NCBI GenBank assembly: GCA_002372465.1
Contig: DFGW01000017.1
Span: 1 to 5,905 of the forward strand
From: Butyrivibrio sp. UBA3740
GTDB taxonomy: Bacteria > Bacillota > Clostridia > Lachnospirales > Lachnospiraceae
Length of the DNA: 5,905 nucleotides
Reading direction: 5' to 3'
Position 1 is the first letter of the stretch, and each line of letters opens with the position of its first letter. The notes under the pieces are model-generated. The model searched no databases. It was not told the origin of the DNA and was given only the letters and a program-made list of their open reading frames with translations. This document shows, piece after piece, positions 1-5,905 of this stretch. A program made the translations under genes and the position numbers.

Positions 1-839
1 GTTCCCCAGTCAGGATGCTCACCCTTCCTTGGATCCGGATGCTCATAGATACATGTGCCGTCAAAGCATGCAAGACCAAACTCATCCGGGCAGAAGTGAG
101 CCGGTACCCAGTCAAGGATTACACCGATTCCTGCTTTGTGAAGCTTGTTCACAAGATACATAAAGTCTGTAGGCTCACCATATCTTGCAGTTGGTGCATA
201 GTATCCCGTAACCTGATATCCCCATGAGCCATCAAAAGGATGCTCAGCGATACCGATGAGCTCAATATGGGTGTATTTCATTTCCTTTAGATATTCAACA
301 ATCCTGTCGGCGAACTGTCTGTAGGTGTAGAAACCATCCTCAGTTCCGTCGGGGTGTTTCATCCATGAGCCAATGTGGCACTCATAGATGGCAATGGGCA
401 TACGATTTGGATCCTTGCCCTTTATACTGTCATACCACTTCTTATCTGACCACTTGAATCCGGAAAGATCAGCTGTCCTGGATGCATTGCCGGGACGAAG
501 CTCGGCGTAGTTAGCATATGGATCGGCCTTATAGATCTTCCTGCCATCCTGGGTTGTAATAAGGTACTTGTAAAGCTCTCCGATTCCAACACCGGGAATA
601 AATAAAGTCCAGATATTGCCGGTCTTGGTTCTTTTCATCTGATGGGCGTTTTCATCCCATCCGTTAAAGTCACCGACTACATGCACATCAGCTGCGTTGG
701 GTGCCCATACTGCGAAGAAGAATCCCTTCTTGCCATTCTCCTCTGACGGATGTGCCCCCAGCTTATCATAGATGTCATAGTGAGTTCCCTGGCCAAATAA
801 ATACTCATCATCCTCGGAAATAAAAACTTTTTGACTCAT
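1..839 (-). CDS. glgB: 1,4-alpha-glucan branching enzyme GlgB, N-terminal part (cut by window edge)
   Basis: This is the first 279 codons of glycogen branching enzyme, which moves alpha-1,4-glucan segments to alpha-1,6 positions during cytoplasmic glycogen synthesis. It opens MSQKVFISEDDEYLF. A CBM48 (family N-domain) follows at about residues 25-125, with AVWAPNA, VVGDFNGW (54-61) and KADPYA. The GH13 barrel then starts at about 145 (IYECHIGSW). HPFDGSWGYQVTGYY at 200-214 is a strong GlgB signature. GH13 conserved region I is DWVPAHF (D243 to H248), and the window ends in the typical GlgB stretch DPRKGEHPDWG. The catalytic Asp and Glu (regions II and III) lie outside the window. No extra N1 domain precedes the CBM48, so this is the short-N-terminus type. 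The ATG has an AGGGGG ribosome site 5 nt upstream and lies 21 nt after the preceding stop, which suggests cotranscription with the TPR gene. The reading frame stays open to base 1. Confidence 0.95.
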   Translation of the reverse strand, partial: MSQKVFISEDDEYLFGQGTHYDIYDKLGAHPSEENGKKGFFFAVWAPNAADVHVVGDFNGWDENAHQMKRTKTGNIWTLFIPGVGIGELYKYLITTQDGRKIYKADPYANYAELRPGNASRTADLSGFKWSDKKWYDSIKGKDPNRMPIAIYECHIGSWMKHPDGTEDGFYTYRQFADRIVEYLKEMKYTHIELIGIAEHPFDGSWGYQVTGYYAPTARYGEPTDFMYLVNKLHKAGIGVILDWVPAHFCPDEFGLACFDGTCIYEHPDPRKGEHPDWG

Positions 840-844
840 TTTAG

Positions 845-850
845 CCCCCT
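845..850 (-). promoter_or_regulatory. Ribosome binding site of glgB
   Basis: AGGGGG on the minus strand lies 5 nt before the glgB ATG at 839, inside the 21-nt gap after the TAA of the upstream gene. It fixes the glgB start and shows that glgB has its own initiation signal. The gap is too short for a terminator hairpin and none is seen. Confidence 0.75.
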
Positions 851-860
851 GAAGAATTTT

Positions 861-3800
861 TTAGTCATGCATAAAGTCTTTTTCTCTAAGTATTATCATA
901 TCATTTTCGTCGTACCTTTTGCGAACTAAAACATCAACTAAATGTCCGACGGTTCTCTTTTCCGCATAATATATAGCGTCGTCCACAATATCCTTTACTT
1001 CGGATACTGTTACATCGTGGTCAAGAGTCTGTCTCTCGGAGATCCTTGTGTGAAGAGCCAGGATTCCAAGGTTATCAATGGCATACTCTTTTTCAAGAGC
1101 ATACTGCCTTGCATAGGCTACCAGGGAATCATCATCCAGGGCCTCTATATCAACACGGACGTTGAAGCTCTGTTTAAGGGATGGATTCTTATCAAGGAAT
1201 CTGTCCATATCCTCCTTGGTATCTTCCATAACAAGAACAAGTCCCTTGTTCTCTTCCTGGAGAATCTTAAGGAGTTCGCTTACAGTCTCCGGCTCCATGT
1301 CTGCAGCTCTCTGAATGATAAGAGCGCCGTTGGCAAGCTTGTCAAAAATGCTGGCAGTACTCTTCTTGTTAAGAACATTAGCGGTTATCTTGGCAACCTT
1401 TCCACTAAAGTTGGAATCTGACGCCTGCATAGCCTTGATAAGACCCTTTGCAAGGTTTACGGTTCCGGCCCCCTCTTCGCCGGTGACAACAGCATTTCCG
1501 GAAAACGGATCCATGCTGAGGTTATCAATGGCATTGATGATCTGTCTTCTGGATTTCTTATGGTGAATATATGGTCCAAAGAGCTCTTTCTCCTCAGGAG
1601 TCATGGTTCTTACACGCTCCTCAAGCTCTCTGTTTCCTATGTGTTTCTTTCTGGGCTTTTCAGCTTCAGGCTTTTGAGGCTCAGGCTTCTTATCCTCTTC
1701 CTCATCATCCTCTTTAGCTTCTTCAGCTTCGGACTGAGCCACTTCAGCTGCTGCCTCTGTCATGTCTGTGGTAGCTTGTGTGGTGGCAAGTGCTGCTGCC
1801 TTTGTTGCCTCGGTAATGTTGGTGGTCTCATCGCTGGCTGCTACTGCCTCCGCTACAGCCTGGAGGTTCTCAGTTACTGCACCGGCCTTAGGCTCCTCTG
1901 GTTCTTTTTCGTCTTCTTCCGCGGAAACTGCTTCCTGTGCTTTCTCCGAAACTTCCTCTATTTCTGTCTCAACAGGAATCTCACCCTCAGCCTCTGCTTC
2001 CGGCTCAGTAAAAGCCTCATCCTCAGTCCTGTCTTCCTCCTCAGCCAGATAGTCCTCAGCACTTCTGGGAGATTCTCCGCCCTGTTCTATTACCTCATCT
2101 ATTGCGGCATTTATGCGATCTTCGCGCTTAACGCTCCAATCGCCTCTTCCGGAATATCTCTCGTTCCGGTCTTTCTTGATGGCATCATTTATGGCCTTTT
2201 CGATCTTCTCCTGAAGTCCGGCCTTTGTCTTTTCATCAAAGTCAGCAAACATGTCGCCGGTCTCATCGGCAACTCTCTTCTTGACTGACTCAAACTGCTT
2301 TTGCTGCTGTTCCTTCTTGAACTGCTCCCAGTTATCCAGATACTCAGCGATGCTGATCTGGCCTGTGATCTGCTTCTCCACCTCGGGCTCAGGCTCAACT
2401 GCAAGGCTGATCTGGCCGTCAGACTCCTGAGCAAGCATGTTCTCAAAGTGAGAATGCATCTGGTAGCTTGCGTTAGGATGGATAACTGCTCCGGGAACCT
2501 CTTCCTCAAGGGGCTTTTCTTCATATGCAAATGCCTTGAAGGGCTGAATTACAGGATTTGGCTCTTTTACCTCTTCCTGTTCTTCCGAAATGCTCTCTCC
2601 GGCATCTTCTACCGCCTGTGCCATTATGGCAGGCTCTGCAGGCGCTTCGGTCACCTTCTCCTCTCCAAGGATAGGACCGTTTCCGCCGTACTTGATGTCT
2701 ATGCCCATCTGTGGCTCTGTGTCAAAGAAGACTTCCTGCATTCCGGCTGCTGTCATATCCCCGGTAGATGTGGTAAGTGGCTGGTAGATCGTGGTCTCCT
2801 GCTCTGTGGTAGACTCCATCTCTCCGGTGTCTTCGAAGATCTCCTCTGTGATAGGCTGAACGGTTCCTTCTGAAGGCGCAGGCTCTGAAACAGGCTCAAA
2901 CACCTTTGTATCACTGTCATCTTCGCCAAAGGCTTCCTTAAGGCTCTCTGCCAGAGATTCCTGAAGGTTTATTGTGTTAAAAGAGCTAACGTCATAAGAA
3001 GGCTCTTTTATCTCACTGATGTGTGGATAAACGATCTCGTCAGGGTCTCTCTCGGGTTCTTCCTGCGAAGGCTCTTCAAATGAGTCTTCCTGGTCCTCTT
3101 CCTCTGTATCTTCTTCAGGTACATTGGCAGAATAAGAAACTTCCCCGGGCACAAATTCCCTGGTCTCCCCAAGGTCCTCCTGAATCTCTTCGCCCTTTGC
3201 CCTTGCCTCGTTATAGGCTGCTATGTCCGCATCAGATACCGGTGGTATCTCTTTTGTGGGCTGCTTGATCTCCACGGTCCTGGTCTCATCCTTGCCGACT
3301 TCATCCTTCTCAGTGACGATGGATGTGTCAACAATTCCCCCGTGGCTCTGCTTATATCTGATGTATCTGTCCTGCTGCTCGGGAGAAAGAGGTTCATGAA
3401 GCGCCTTTAGTTCAAGGGCCTTCATTACATATCTTCCCTCGCCAAACCACAGGAACATCTCGTCACATTCCTCTATACACTCTGTGGTAAGACCGACTCT
3501 GTGGTAGAGATAAGCAAGTTCATATGCCCATCTCTCACGGTAGTCGTGTTTCTTGAATTCCTCAAGAACTGCAATCCTCTCCTCAAGGCTTACTTCCTGT
3601 GCCTCATAGAGCTTGTACTGAAGAATGTATCTTCCTGTATCTCTTGGTGCAATCCTTACAAATTCCTTGTAGTACTCAACTGCCAGAACAAATTCGCCCA
3701 TCTTTATAGCCAGTTCGCATAAAGAGTATACGATGGGACGACTTGTAGGGTGCCTGTCATAAGCCATAAGGAGAACGTCTTTACTCTCCGTATAGCGCCT

Positions 3801-3959
3801 GTTTATCTTGTACAGATCACTGATGGTGCAGAGCATGTTGATACTCTTTACTCTCTTCCAGTCAATGGTGTCTGCTATCTTCACTGCTTCGGCAAATCTG
3901 CCTTCCCCAATCAAAGCCTTTATTTCATCGGCTCGAATTTTATATTCGACTTTATCCAA
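861..3959 (-). CDS. Large TPR / acidic-linker / degenerate AAA+ domain protein, function unknown
   Basis: 1032 residues. I recognise this as a Lachnospiraceae-type protein but know of no assigned function. Residues 1-205 are helical TPR-like repeats (for example around 44-67, 76-104 and 144-170). Residues about 207-770 form a low-complexity, Glu/Asp/Pro-rich, presumably disordered linker. It holds islands: a predicted amphipathic helix at 330-343 ([15 protein letters not shown]), two GQIS motifs at 515 and 533, the second running into [10 protein letters not shown], and an Ala/Thr-rich stretch at 701-748. Residues about 770-1032 resemble a CbxX/SpoVK-like AAA+ module, with [11 protein letters not shown] at 918-928. 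However, the P-loop position reads GEEGAGTV (827-834, no GK[ST]), the Walker B position reads ALIIQR (Q883, R884 instead of D-E), and the arginine-finger position reads KQSF. No signal peptide or membrane span is seen, so it is probably cytoplasmic. It starts at TTG, with AGAGG 8 nt upstream; the next Met is residue 42, inside the TPRs. It lies 41 nt after rsmA. A protein-interaction scaffold is my inference. Confidence 0.88.
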   Translation of the reverse strand: MDKVEYKIRADEIKALIGEGRFAEAVKIADTIDWKRVKSINMLCTISDLYKINRRYTESKDVLLMAYDRHPTSRPIVYSLCELAIKMGEFVLAVEYYKEFVRIAPRDTGRYILQYKLYEAQEVSLEERIAVLEEFKKHDYRERWAYELAYLYHRVGLTTECIEECDEMFLWFGEGRYVMKALELKALHEPLSPEQQDRYIRYKQSHGGIVDTSIVTEKDEVGKDETRTVEIKQPTKEIPPVSDADIAAYNEARAKGEEIQEDLGETREFVPGEVSYSANVPEEDTEEEDQEDSFEEPSQEEPERDPDEIVYPHISEIKEPSYDVSSFNTINLQESLAESLKEAFGEDDSDTKVFEPVSEPAPSEGTVQPITEEIFEDTGEMESTTEQETTIYQPLTTSTGDMTAAGMQEVFFDTEPQMGIDIKYGGNGPILGEEKVTEAPAEPAIMAQAVEDAGESISEEQEEVKEPNPVIQPFKAFAYEEKPLEEEVPGAVIHPNASYQMHSHFENMLAQESDGQISLAVEPEPEVEKQITGQISIAEYLDNWEQFKKEQQQKQFESVKKRVADETGDMFADFDEKTKAGLQEKIEKAINDAIKKDRNERYSGRGDWSVKREDRINAAIDEVIEQGGESPRSAEDYLAEEEDRTEDEAFTEPEAEAEGEIPVETEIEEVSEKAQEAVSAEEDEKEPEEPKAGAVTENLQAVAEAVAASDETTNITEATKAAALATTQATTDMTEAAAEVAQSEAEEAKEDDEEEDKKPEPQKPEAEKPRKKHIGNRELEERVRTMTPEEKELFGPYIHHKKSRRQIINAIDNLSMDPFSGNAVVTGEEGAGTVNLAKGLIKAMQASDSNFSGKVAKITANVLNKKSTASIFDKLANGALIIQRAADMEPETVSELLKILQEENKGLVLVMEDTKEDMDRFLDKNPSLKQSFNVRVDIEALDDDSLVAYARQYALEKEYAIDNLGILALHTRISERQTLDHDVTVSEVKDIVDDAIYYAEKRTVGHLVDVLVRKRYDENDMIILREKDFMHD

Positions 3960-3966
3960 AATATCT

Positions 3967-3972
3967 ACCTCT
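3967..3972 (-). promoter_or_regulatory. Ribosome binding site supporting the TTG start of the TPR protein
   Basis: AGAGGT on the minus strand sits 7-8 nt upstream of the TTG codon at 3957-3959. No in-frame ATG is nearby (the next Met is residue 42, within the TPR domain), so this site decides the start. The 41-nt gap to rsmA also holds an 8-bp direct repeat AATATCTA (3960-3967 and 3989-3996, plus strand), probably chance in AT-rich sequence. Confidence 0.65.
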
Positions 3973-4000
3973 TTGGTGCAACAAATACAATATCTAGTAG

Positions 4001-4879
4001 TTAGTTTAACATAGCACCTCTGCTTTGTAAAATATCAGAAAGCTCTGCAAACTGCTTAAGACTTAGTATTTCGCCCCTTGCTTTTTCATCGATTCCCATT
4101 TTTATTAGCGCGTCCTGAACCTCCTGTCTTGAGACCCCCAAAGAAGGGTTATTTGACAAGGAATTGGACAGCGTTTTTCTCCTCTGGTTAAAGGATGTTC
4201 TTATGATCTCAAACATGTACTTCTCATCCTTAACCTTGACTGCCGGCTCAAGGAACCTTGAGAGCTTAACCACCGCTGAGCCCACTCCCGGCTGTGGTAT
4301 AAAGCTGCTGGGCGGAACATCCATTACGTCTTCTGCCTTAGCATAAAACCCTACAGCCAGGGAAAGTGAACCGTAGTCCTTATTCCCGGGAGGCGCTGAC
4401 ATTCTGTCCGCCACCTCTTTTTGCACCATGACAGTAACGCTCTCGATTGGCGCTCCGCTCTCAAATAGCTTCATGATGATGGGCGTCGTTATATAGTAGG
4501 GAAGATTTGCCACGACCTTGATGGGTTTTCCTGCGTTATAGTCCTTAACTATTTCTTCTATATTTACCTTAAGGACATCCTCATTGATGACAGTCACGTT
4601 GTCATATTCCGAAAGGGTGTCGTCAAGGACCGGTATAAGCCCCTTATCTATTTCCACCGCCACAACTCTTCCGGCGGCTTCTGCCAGATACTGGGTAAGA
4701 CTTCCGATTCCCGGACCAATCTCAAGGACGCAGTCGCTTTCTGTAACGCCCGCTGCCTCCACTATGCCCTCAAGGACATTTTTATCAATAAGGAAGTTCT
4801 GGCCGAATTTCTTCTTGGCACTCATGTTGTACTTAGCCAGCACTTCTTTTGTACGGGCTGCATTACCTAGATAAGCCAT
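4001..4879 (-). CDS. rsmA: 16S rRNA (adenine1518-N6/adenine1519-N6)-dimethyltransferase RsmA
   Basis: RsmA (KsgA) uses S-adenosylmethionine to dimethylate two adjacent adenines in helix 45 of 16S rRNA, a late step in 30S subunit assembly. Loss of this activity gives kasugamycin resistance in known bacteria. The 292-residue product matches the usual family length. Numbering from MAYLGN, it shows [10 protein letters not shown] (23-32), the SAM-binding loop [10 protein letters not shown] (52-61), the acidic motif II VEID (75-78), NED (99-101), and the motif IV signature NLPYY (125-129). VQKEVADRM and a C-terminal helical domain containing [12 protein letters not shown] follow. I chose ATG 4879 because GAGGG lies 6 nt upstream and relatives begin M-x-YLGN. 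An upstream in-frame ATG at 4894 (adding MRGKC) has only a poor ribosome site. The chosen start overlaps the tatD end by 17 nt, which suggests translational coupling. Confidence 0.96.
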   Translation of the reverse strand: MAYLGNAARTKEVLAKYNMSAKKKFGQNFLIDKNVLEGIVEAAGVTESDCVLEIGPGIGSLTQYLAEAAGRVVAVEIDKGLIPVLDDTLSEYDNVTVINEDVLKVNIEEIVKDYNAGKPIKVVANLPYYITTPIIMKLFESGAPIESVTVMVQKEVADRMSAPPGNKDYGSLSLAVGFYAKAEDVMDVPPSSFIPQPGVGSAVVKLSRFLEPAVKVKDEKYMFEIIRTSFNQRRKTLSNSLSNNPSLGVSRQEVQDALIKMGIDEKARGEILSLKQFAELSDILQSRGAMLN

Positions 4880-5633
4880 ACATTTCCCTCGCATTCTTCT
4901 CGCTGATGTTAATTACTTCCTCAGGGCTTATACCCTTTATCTCAGAAAGAGCCTTCACCACATAGGGAAGATTCAATGAGCTGTTCCTCTTGCCCCTGAA
5001 AGGCTCCGGCGACAGGTAGGGACAGTCTGTTTCCAAAAGAATCTTCTCCATAGGAATAACCTCGGCCACCTCTTTTAGCTTTCGTCCGTTCTTAAAGGTT
5101 ATTACACCTCCGATTCCAACATAAAAGCCCATATCCACACATTCCTGTGCCACTTCCTTTGAATAGGAAAAACAATGGACAACGCCGCCTATCTCTCCGG
5201 CATTTTCTTCCTTCATAATAGAAACCGTGTCCTGAGCAGCCTCTCTTGAATGGATGATAACGGGCTTTTTCACCTCCCGGGCAAGCTGTAGCTGTCTTCT
5301 AAACCACATCTTCTGGATCTCATGGTCAGGCTCCGGCCAGTAGTAGTCAAGACCTATCTCGCCTATGGCAAGGCATTTGTCATGGGCGCTCATCTTCCTT
5401 ATCTTCTCTAGATTCTCATCGCTTAGCTCTGCGCTATCGCTGGGATGTACTCCCACAGCAGCATATATAAAATCATATTTATCTGCCAGATCCAGAGAGC
5501 TTTGGGAAGAAGCCATATTGGCTCCTACATTGACTATATTTCCAATCCCTGCCTCCTTCATGGAAGCAAGGAGCTGTTCTCTGTCTGTATCAAACTGCTC
5601 ATCATCATAATGAGCATGCGTATCAAAAATCAT
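4863..5633 (-). CDS. tatD: TatD family metal-dependent deoxyribonuclease
   Basis: A 256-residue protein of the TatD family, metal-dependent hydrolases with a TIM barrel of the amidohydrolase superfamily. Characterised members are 3'-5' exonucleases or DNases. The whole metal site is present: HAH (H6 and H8), E92 in GEIGLDYY, H128 in IIHSR, H153 in VVHCFS and D203 in LLETDCPYL. The length is typical for the family. The start is ATG, with AGGAG 6 nt upstream. It is the first gene of the leftward array and its end overlaps rsmA by 17 nt, a pairing common in Firmicutes. The rnmV (ribonuclease M5) gene that often sits between tatD and rsmA in that group is absent here. The family assignment is secure. 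The exact physiological substrate cannot be read from sequence, and the clostridial member may be the YabD/YcfH type rather than E. coli TatD itself. Confidence 0.95.
   Translation of the reverse strand: MIFDTHAHYDDEQFDTDREQLLASMKEAGIGNIVNVGANMASSQSSLDLADKYDFIYAAVGVHPSDSAELSDENLEKIRKMSAHDKCLAIGEIGLDYYWPEPDHEIQKMWFRRQLQLAREVKKPVIIHSREAAQDTVSIMKEENAGEIGGVVHCFSYSKEVAQECVDMGFYVGIGGVITFKNGRKLKEVAEVIPMEKILLETDCPYLSPEPFRGKRNSSLNLPYVVKALSEIKGISPEEVINISEKNAREMYGLSR
4886..4890 (-). promoter_or_regulatory. Ribosome binding site of rsmA, inside the tatD coding end
   Basis: GAGGG on the minus strand lies 6 nt before the ATG at 4877-4879 and within the last codons of tatD. The alternative ATG at 4892-4894 is preceded by GAGAAGA, a weaker match, so this site favours the shorter RsmA. 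Ribosomes finishing tatD pass over it, fitting coupled translation. Confidence 0.65.
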
Positions 5634-5639
5634 TTTTTT

Positions 5640-5644
5640 CTCCT
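5640..5644 (-). promoter_or_regulatory. Ribosome binding site of tatD
   Basis: AGGAG on the minus strand, separated by six A residues from the ATG at 5631-5633. It is a strong, well-spaced Shine-Dalgarno sequence that fixes the first start codon of the operon. Confidence 0.8.
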
Positions 5645-5664
5645 AATTACTGTATTACCTATCT

Positions 5665-5693
5665 AATTTACCATAAAAAAAGAGCCGTGAAAA
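5665..5693 (-). promoter_or_regulatory. Candidate sigma-A promoter for the tatD-rsmA-TPR-glgB operon
   Basis: On the minus strand TTTTCA (5688-5693) and TAAATT (5665-5670) are 17 bp apart, each matching 4 of 6 consensus bases. Transcription would start near 5658, giving a leader of about 25 nt before tatD. It is the best-spaced pair in the gap between tatD and the divergent tRNA. The match is weak and start-site mapping could place the promoter elsewhere. Confidence 0.35.
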
Positions 5694-5711
5694 CCGCATA
5701 AGTACCTGAGA

Positions 5712-5738
5712 TTTTAATTTTTTTTAAAAAAATTAAAA
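5712..5738. repeat. Perfect AT-only palindrome (13-bp arms, 1-nt centre)
   Basis: Reading 5712-5724 against 5726-5738 gives a perfect inverted repeat made only of A and T (arm TTTTAATTTTTTT), with a single T at the centre. It lies between the divergent tatD and tRNA-Lys promoters. With no G-C pairs it is unlikely to be an RNA terminator. It fits the position of an UP element (A-tract binding site for the RNA polymerase alpha subunit) for the tRNA promoter. Confidence 0.6.
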
Positions 5739-5745
5739 AAAGTGC

Positions 5746-5774
5746 TTGCATTTCTGTTTTAGCCGTAGTAATAT
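5746..5774 (+). promoter_or_regulatory. Sigma-A promoter of tRNA-Lys
   Basis: TTGCAT (5746-5751) and TAATAT (5769-5774) are separated by exactly 17 bp, with an A/T-tract region at 5711-5741 just upstream in the place of an UP element. Transcription would start near 5780-5782, leaving a 5' leader of about 36 nt for RNase P to remove. The leader opens with a small potential hairpin (TGTC-GTTAA-GACA, 5781-5793) that is too short to interpret. Confidence 0.7.
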
Positions 5775-5817
5775 ATCACTTGTCGTTAAGACACGGAGAC
5801 AACCGAACAACACAAAT

Positions 5818-5890
5818 GCGCTGCTAGCTCAGTTGGTAGAGCACCTGACTCTTAATCAGGTTGTCCAGGGTTCGAGACCCTGGCAGCGCA
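5818..5890 (+). tRNA. tRNA-Lys, anticodon CTT
   Basis: This 73-nt sequence folds into a full cloverleaf. The acceptor GCGCTGC pairs with GCAGCGC (7 of 7). T8 and A9 are standard. The D stem is GCTC/GAGC around AGTTGGTA. The anticodon stem CCTGA/TCAGG encloses the loop CTCTTAA, so the anticodon is CTT (5851-5853), reading the lysine codon AAG. The 5-nt variable loop is TTGTC, the T stem CAGGG/CCCTG encloses TTCGAGA, and the discriminator base is A. The next bases are CGCC, so CCA is not encoded and must be added by the CCA-adding enzyme. It is divergent from tatD with its own promoter; whether further tRNAs follow cannot be seen. Confidence 0.96.
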
Positions 5891-5905
5891 CGCCGAGTAC
5901 TGTTT

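Noticed and set aside
15..227. Plus-strand 70-codon frame at the left edge
   Set aside because: Antisense to conserved GlgB sequence, including DWVPAHF; no independent evidence of coding.
942..1421. Plus-strand 159-codon frame opposite the AAA+-like domain
   Set aside because: No ribosome site or recognisable family; the opposite strand encodes a conserved-looking domain.
1560..2288. Long plus-strand open frame (242 codons) opposite the linker region of the TPR protein
   Set aside because: It is the antisense of Glu-rich codons and so reads as Leu/Phe/Ser/Cys-rich sequence with no ribosome site or recognisable domain. The minus-strand gene explains it.
2189..2530. Minus-strand 113-codon frame inside the TPR protein gene in another frame
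   Set aside because: Out-of-frame shadow of the low-complexity linker, Ser/Arg-rich with no domain or start signal.
2301..2873. Plus-strand 190-codon frame opposite the TPR protein
   Set aside because: Leu-rich antisense artefact of acidic coding sequence. Apparent hydrophobic stretches are not credible membrane segments.
3960..3996. 8-bp direct repeat AATATCTA in the rsmA-TPR gene gap, as a possible operator
   Set aside because: Short and AT-rich, one copy overlaps the ribosome binding region, and it is likely to be chance.
4584..4874. Plus-strand 96-codon frame opposite rsmA
   Set aside because: Entirely antisense to well-conserved RsmA motifs.
4892..4894. Alternative upstream ATG for rsmA, adding MRGKC
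   Set aside because: Weaker ribosome site than the GAGGG before ATG 4879, and the family start M-x-YLGN matches the downstream codon. It cannot be fully excluded.
5671..5700. Possible terminator reading leftward (GGCTC followed by a T-run on the minus strand)
   Set aside because: The T-run is present but no G-C-rich hairpin arm pairs upstream of it, so a factor-independent terminator is not supported.

Overview
The window looks like chromosomal DNA from a Gram-positive anaerobe of the Lachnospiraceae (Clostridia), perhaps near Butyrivibrio. The basis is the protein style (a tatD-rsmA pair followed by a large TPR/acidic-linker protein starting MDKVEYK, and a cysteine-bearing GlgB of clostridial type), strong purine-rich ribosome binding sites and intermediate base composition. 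The genus is a guess from memory; no search was run.

Layout. Four genes lie on the minus strand in one tight array, read right to left: tatD (5633-4863), rsmA/ksgA (4879-4001, overlapping tatD by 17 nt), a 1032-residue protein with an N-terminal TPR domain, a very long acidic linker and a C-terminal AAA+-like domain (3959-861, TTG start), and the first 279 codons of glgB (839 to the left edge, running out of the window). Gaps are -17, 41 and 21 nt, each gene has its own Shine-Dalgarno sequence, and no terminator is visible between them, so they look like one transcription unit. To the right is an AT-rich divergent intergenic region (5634-5817) with a weak candidate promoter for the operon, a 13-bp-arm AT palindrome, and a good promoter for a plus-strand tRNA-Lys(CTT) at 5818-5890.

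How the parts fit. RsmA dimethylates the 3' end of 16S rRNA, TatD is a metal-dependent nuclease, and GlgB makes the branches of glycogen. The TPR protein is uncharacterised as far as I know. It looks like a cytoplasmic scaffold: its C-terminal domain keeps the general outline of a CbxX/SpoVK-type AAA+ module, but the Walker A lysine, the Walker B acidic pair and the expected arginine finger are all absent. That degenerate, probably non-hydrolysing AAA+ domain, joined to TPRs through roughly 560 residues of low-complexity linker with a few conserved-looking islands, is the most interesting item in the window. The remainder is ordinary housekeeping DNA. I see no mobile element, CRISPR array or riboswitch.
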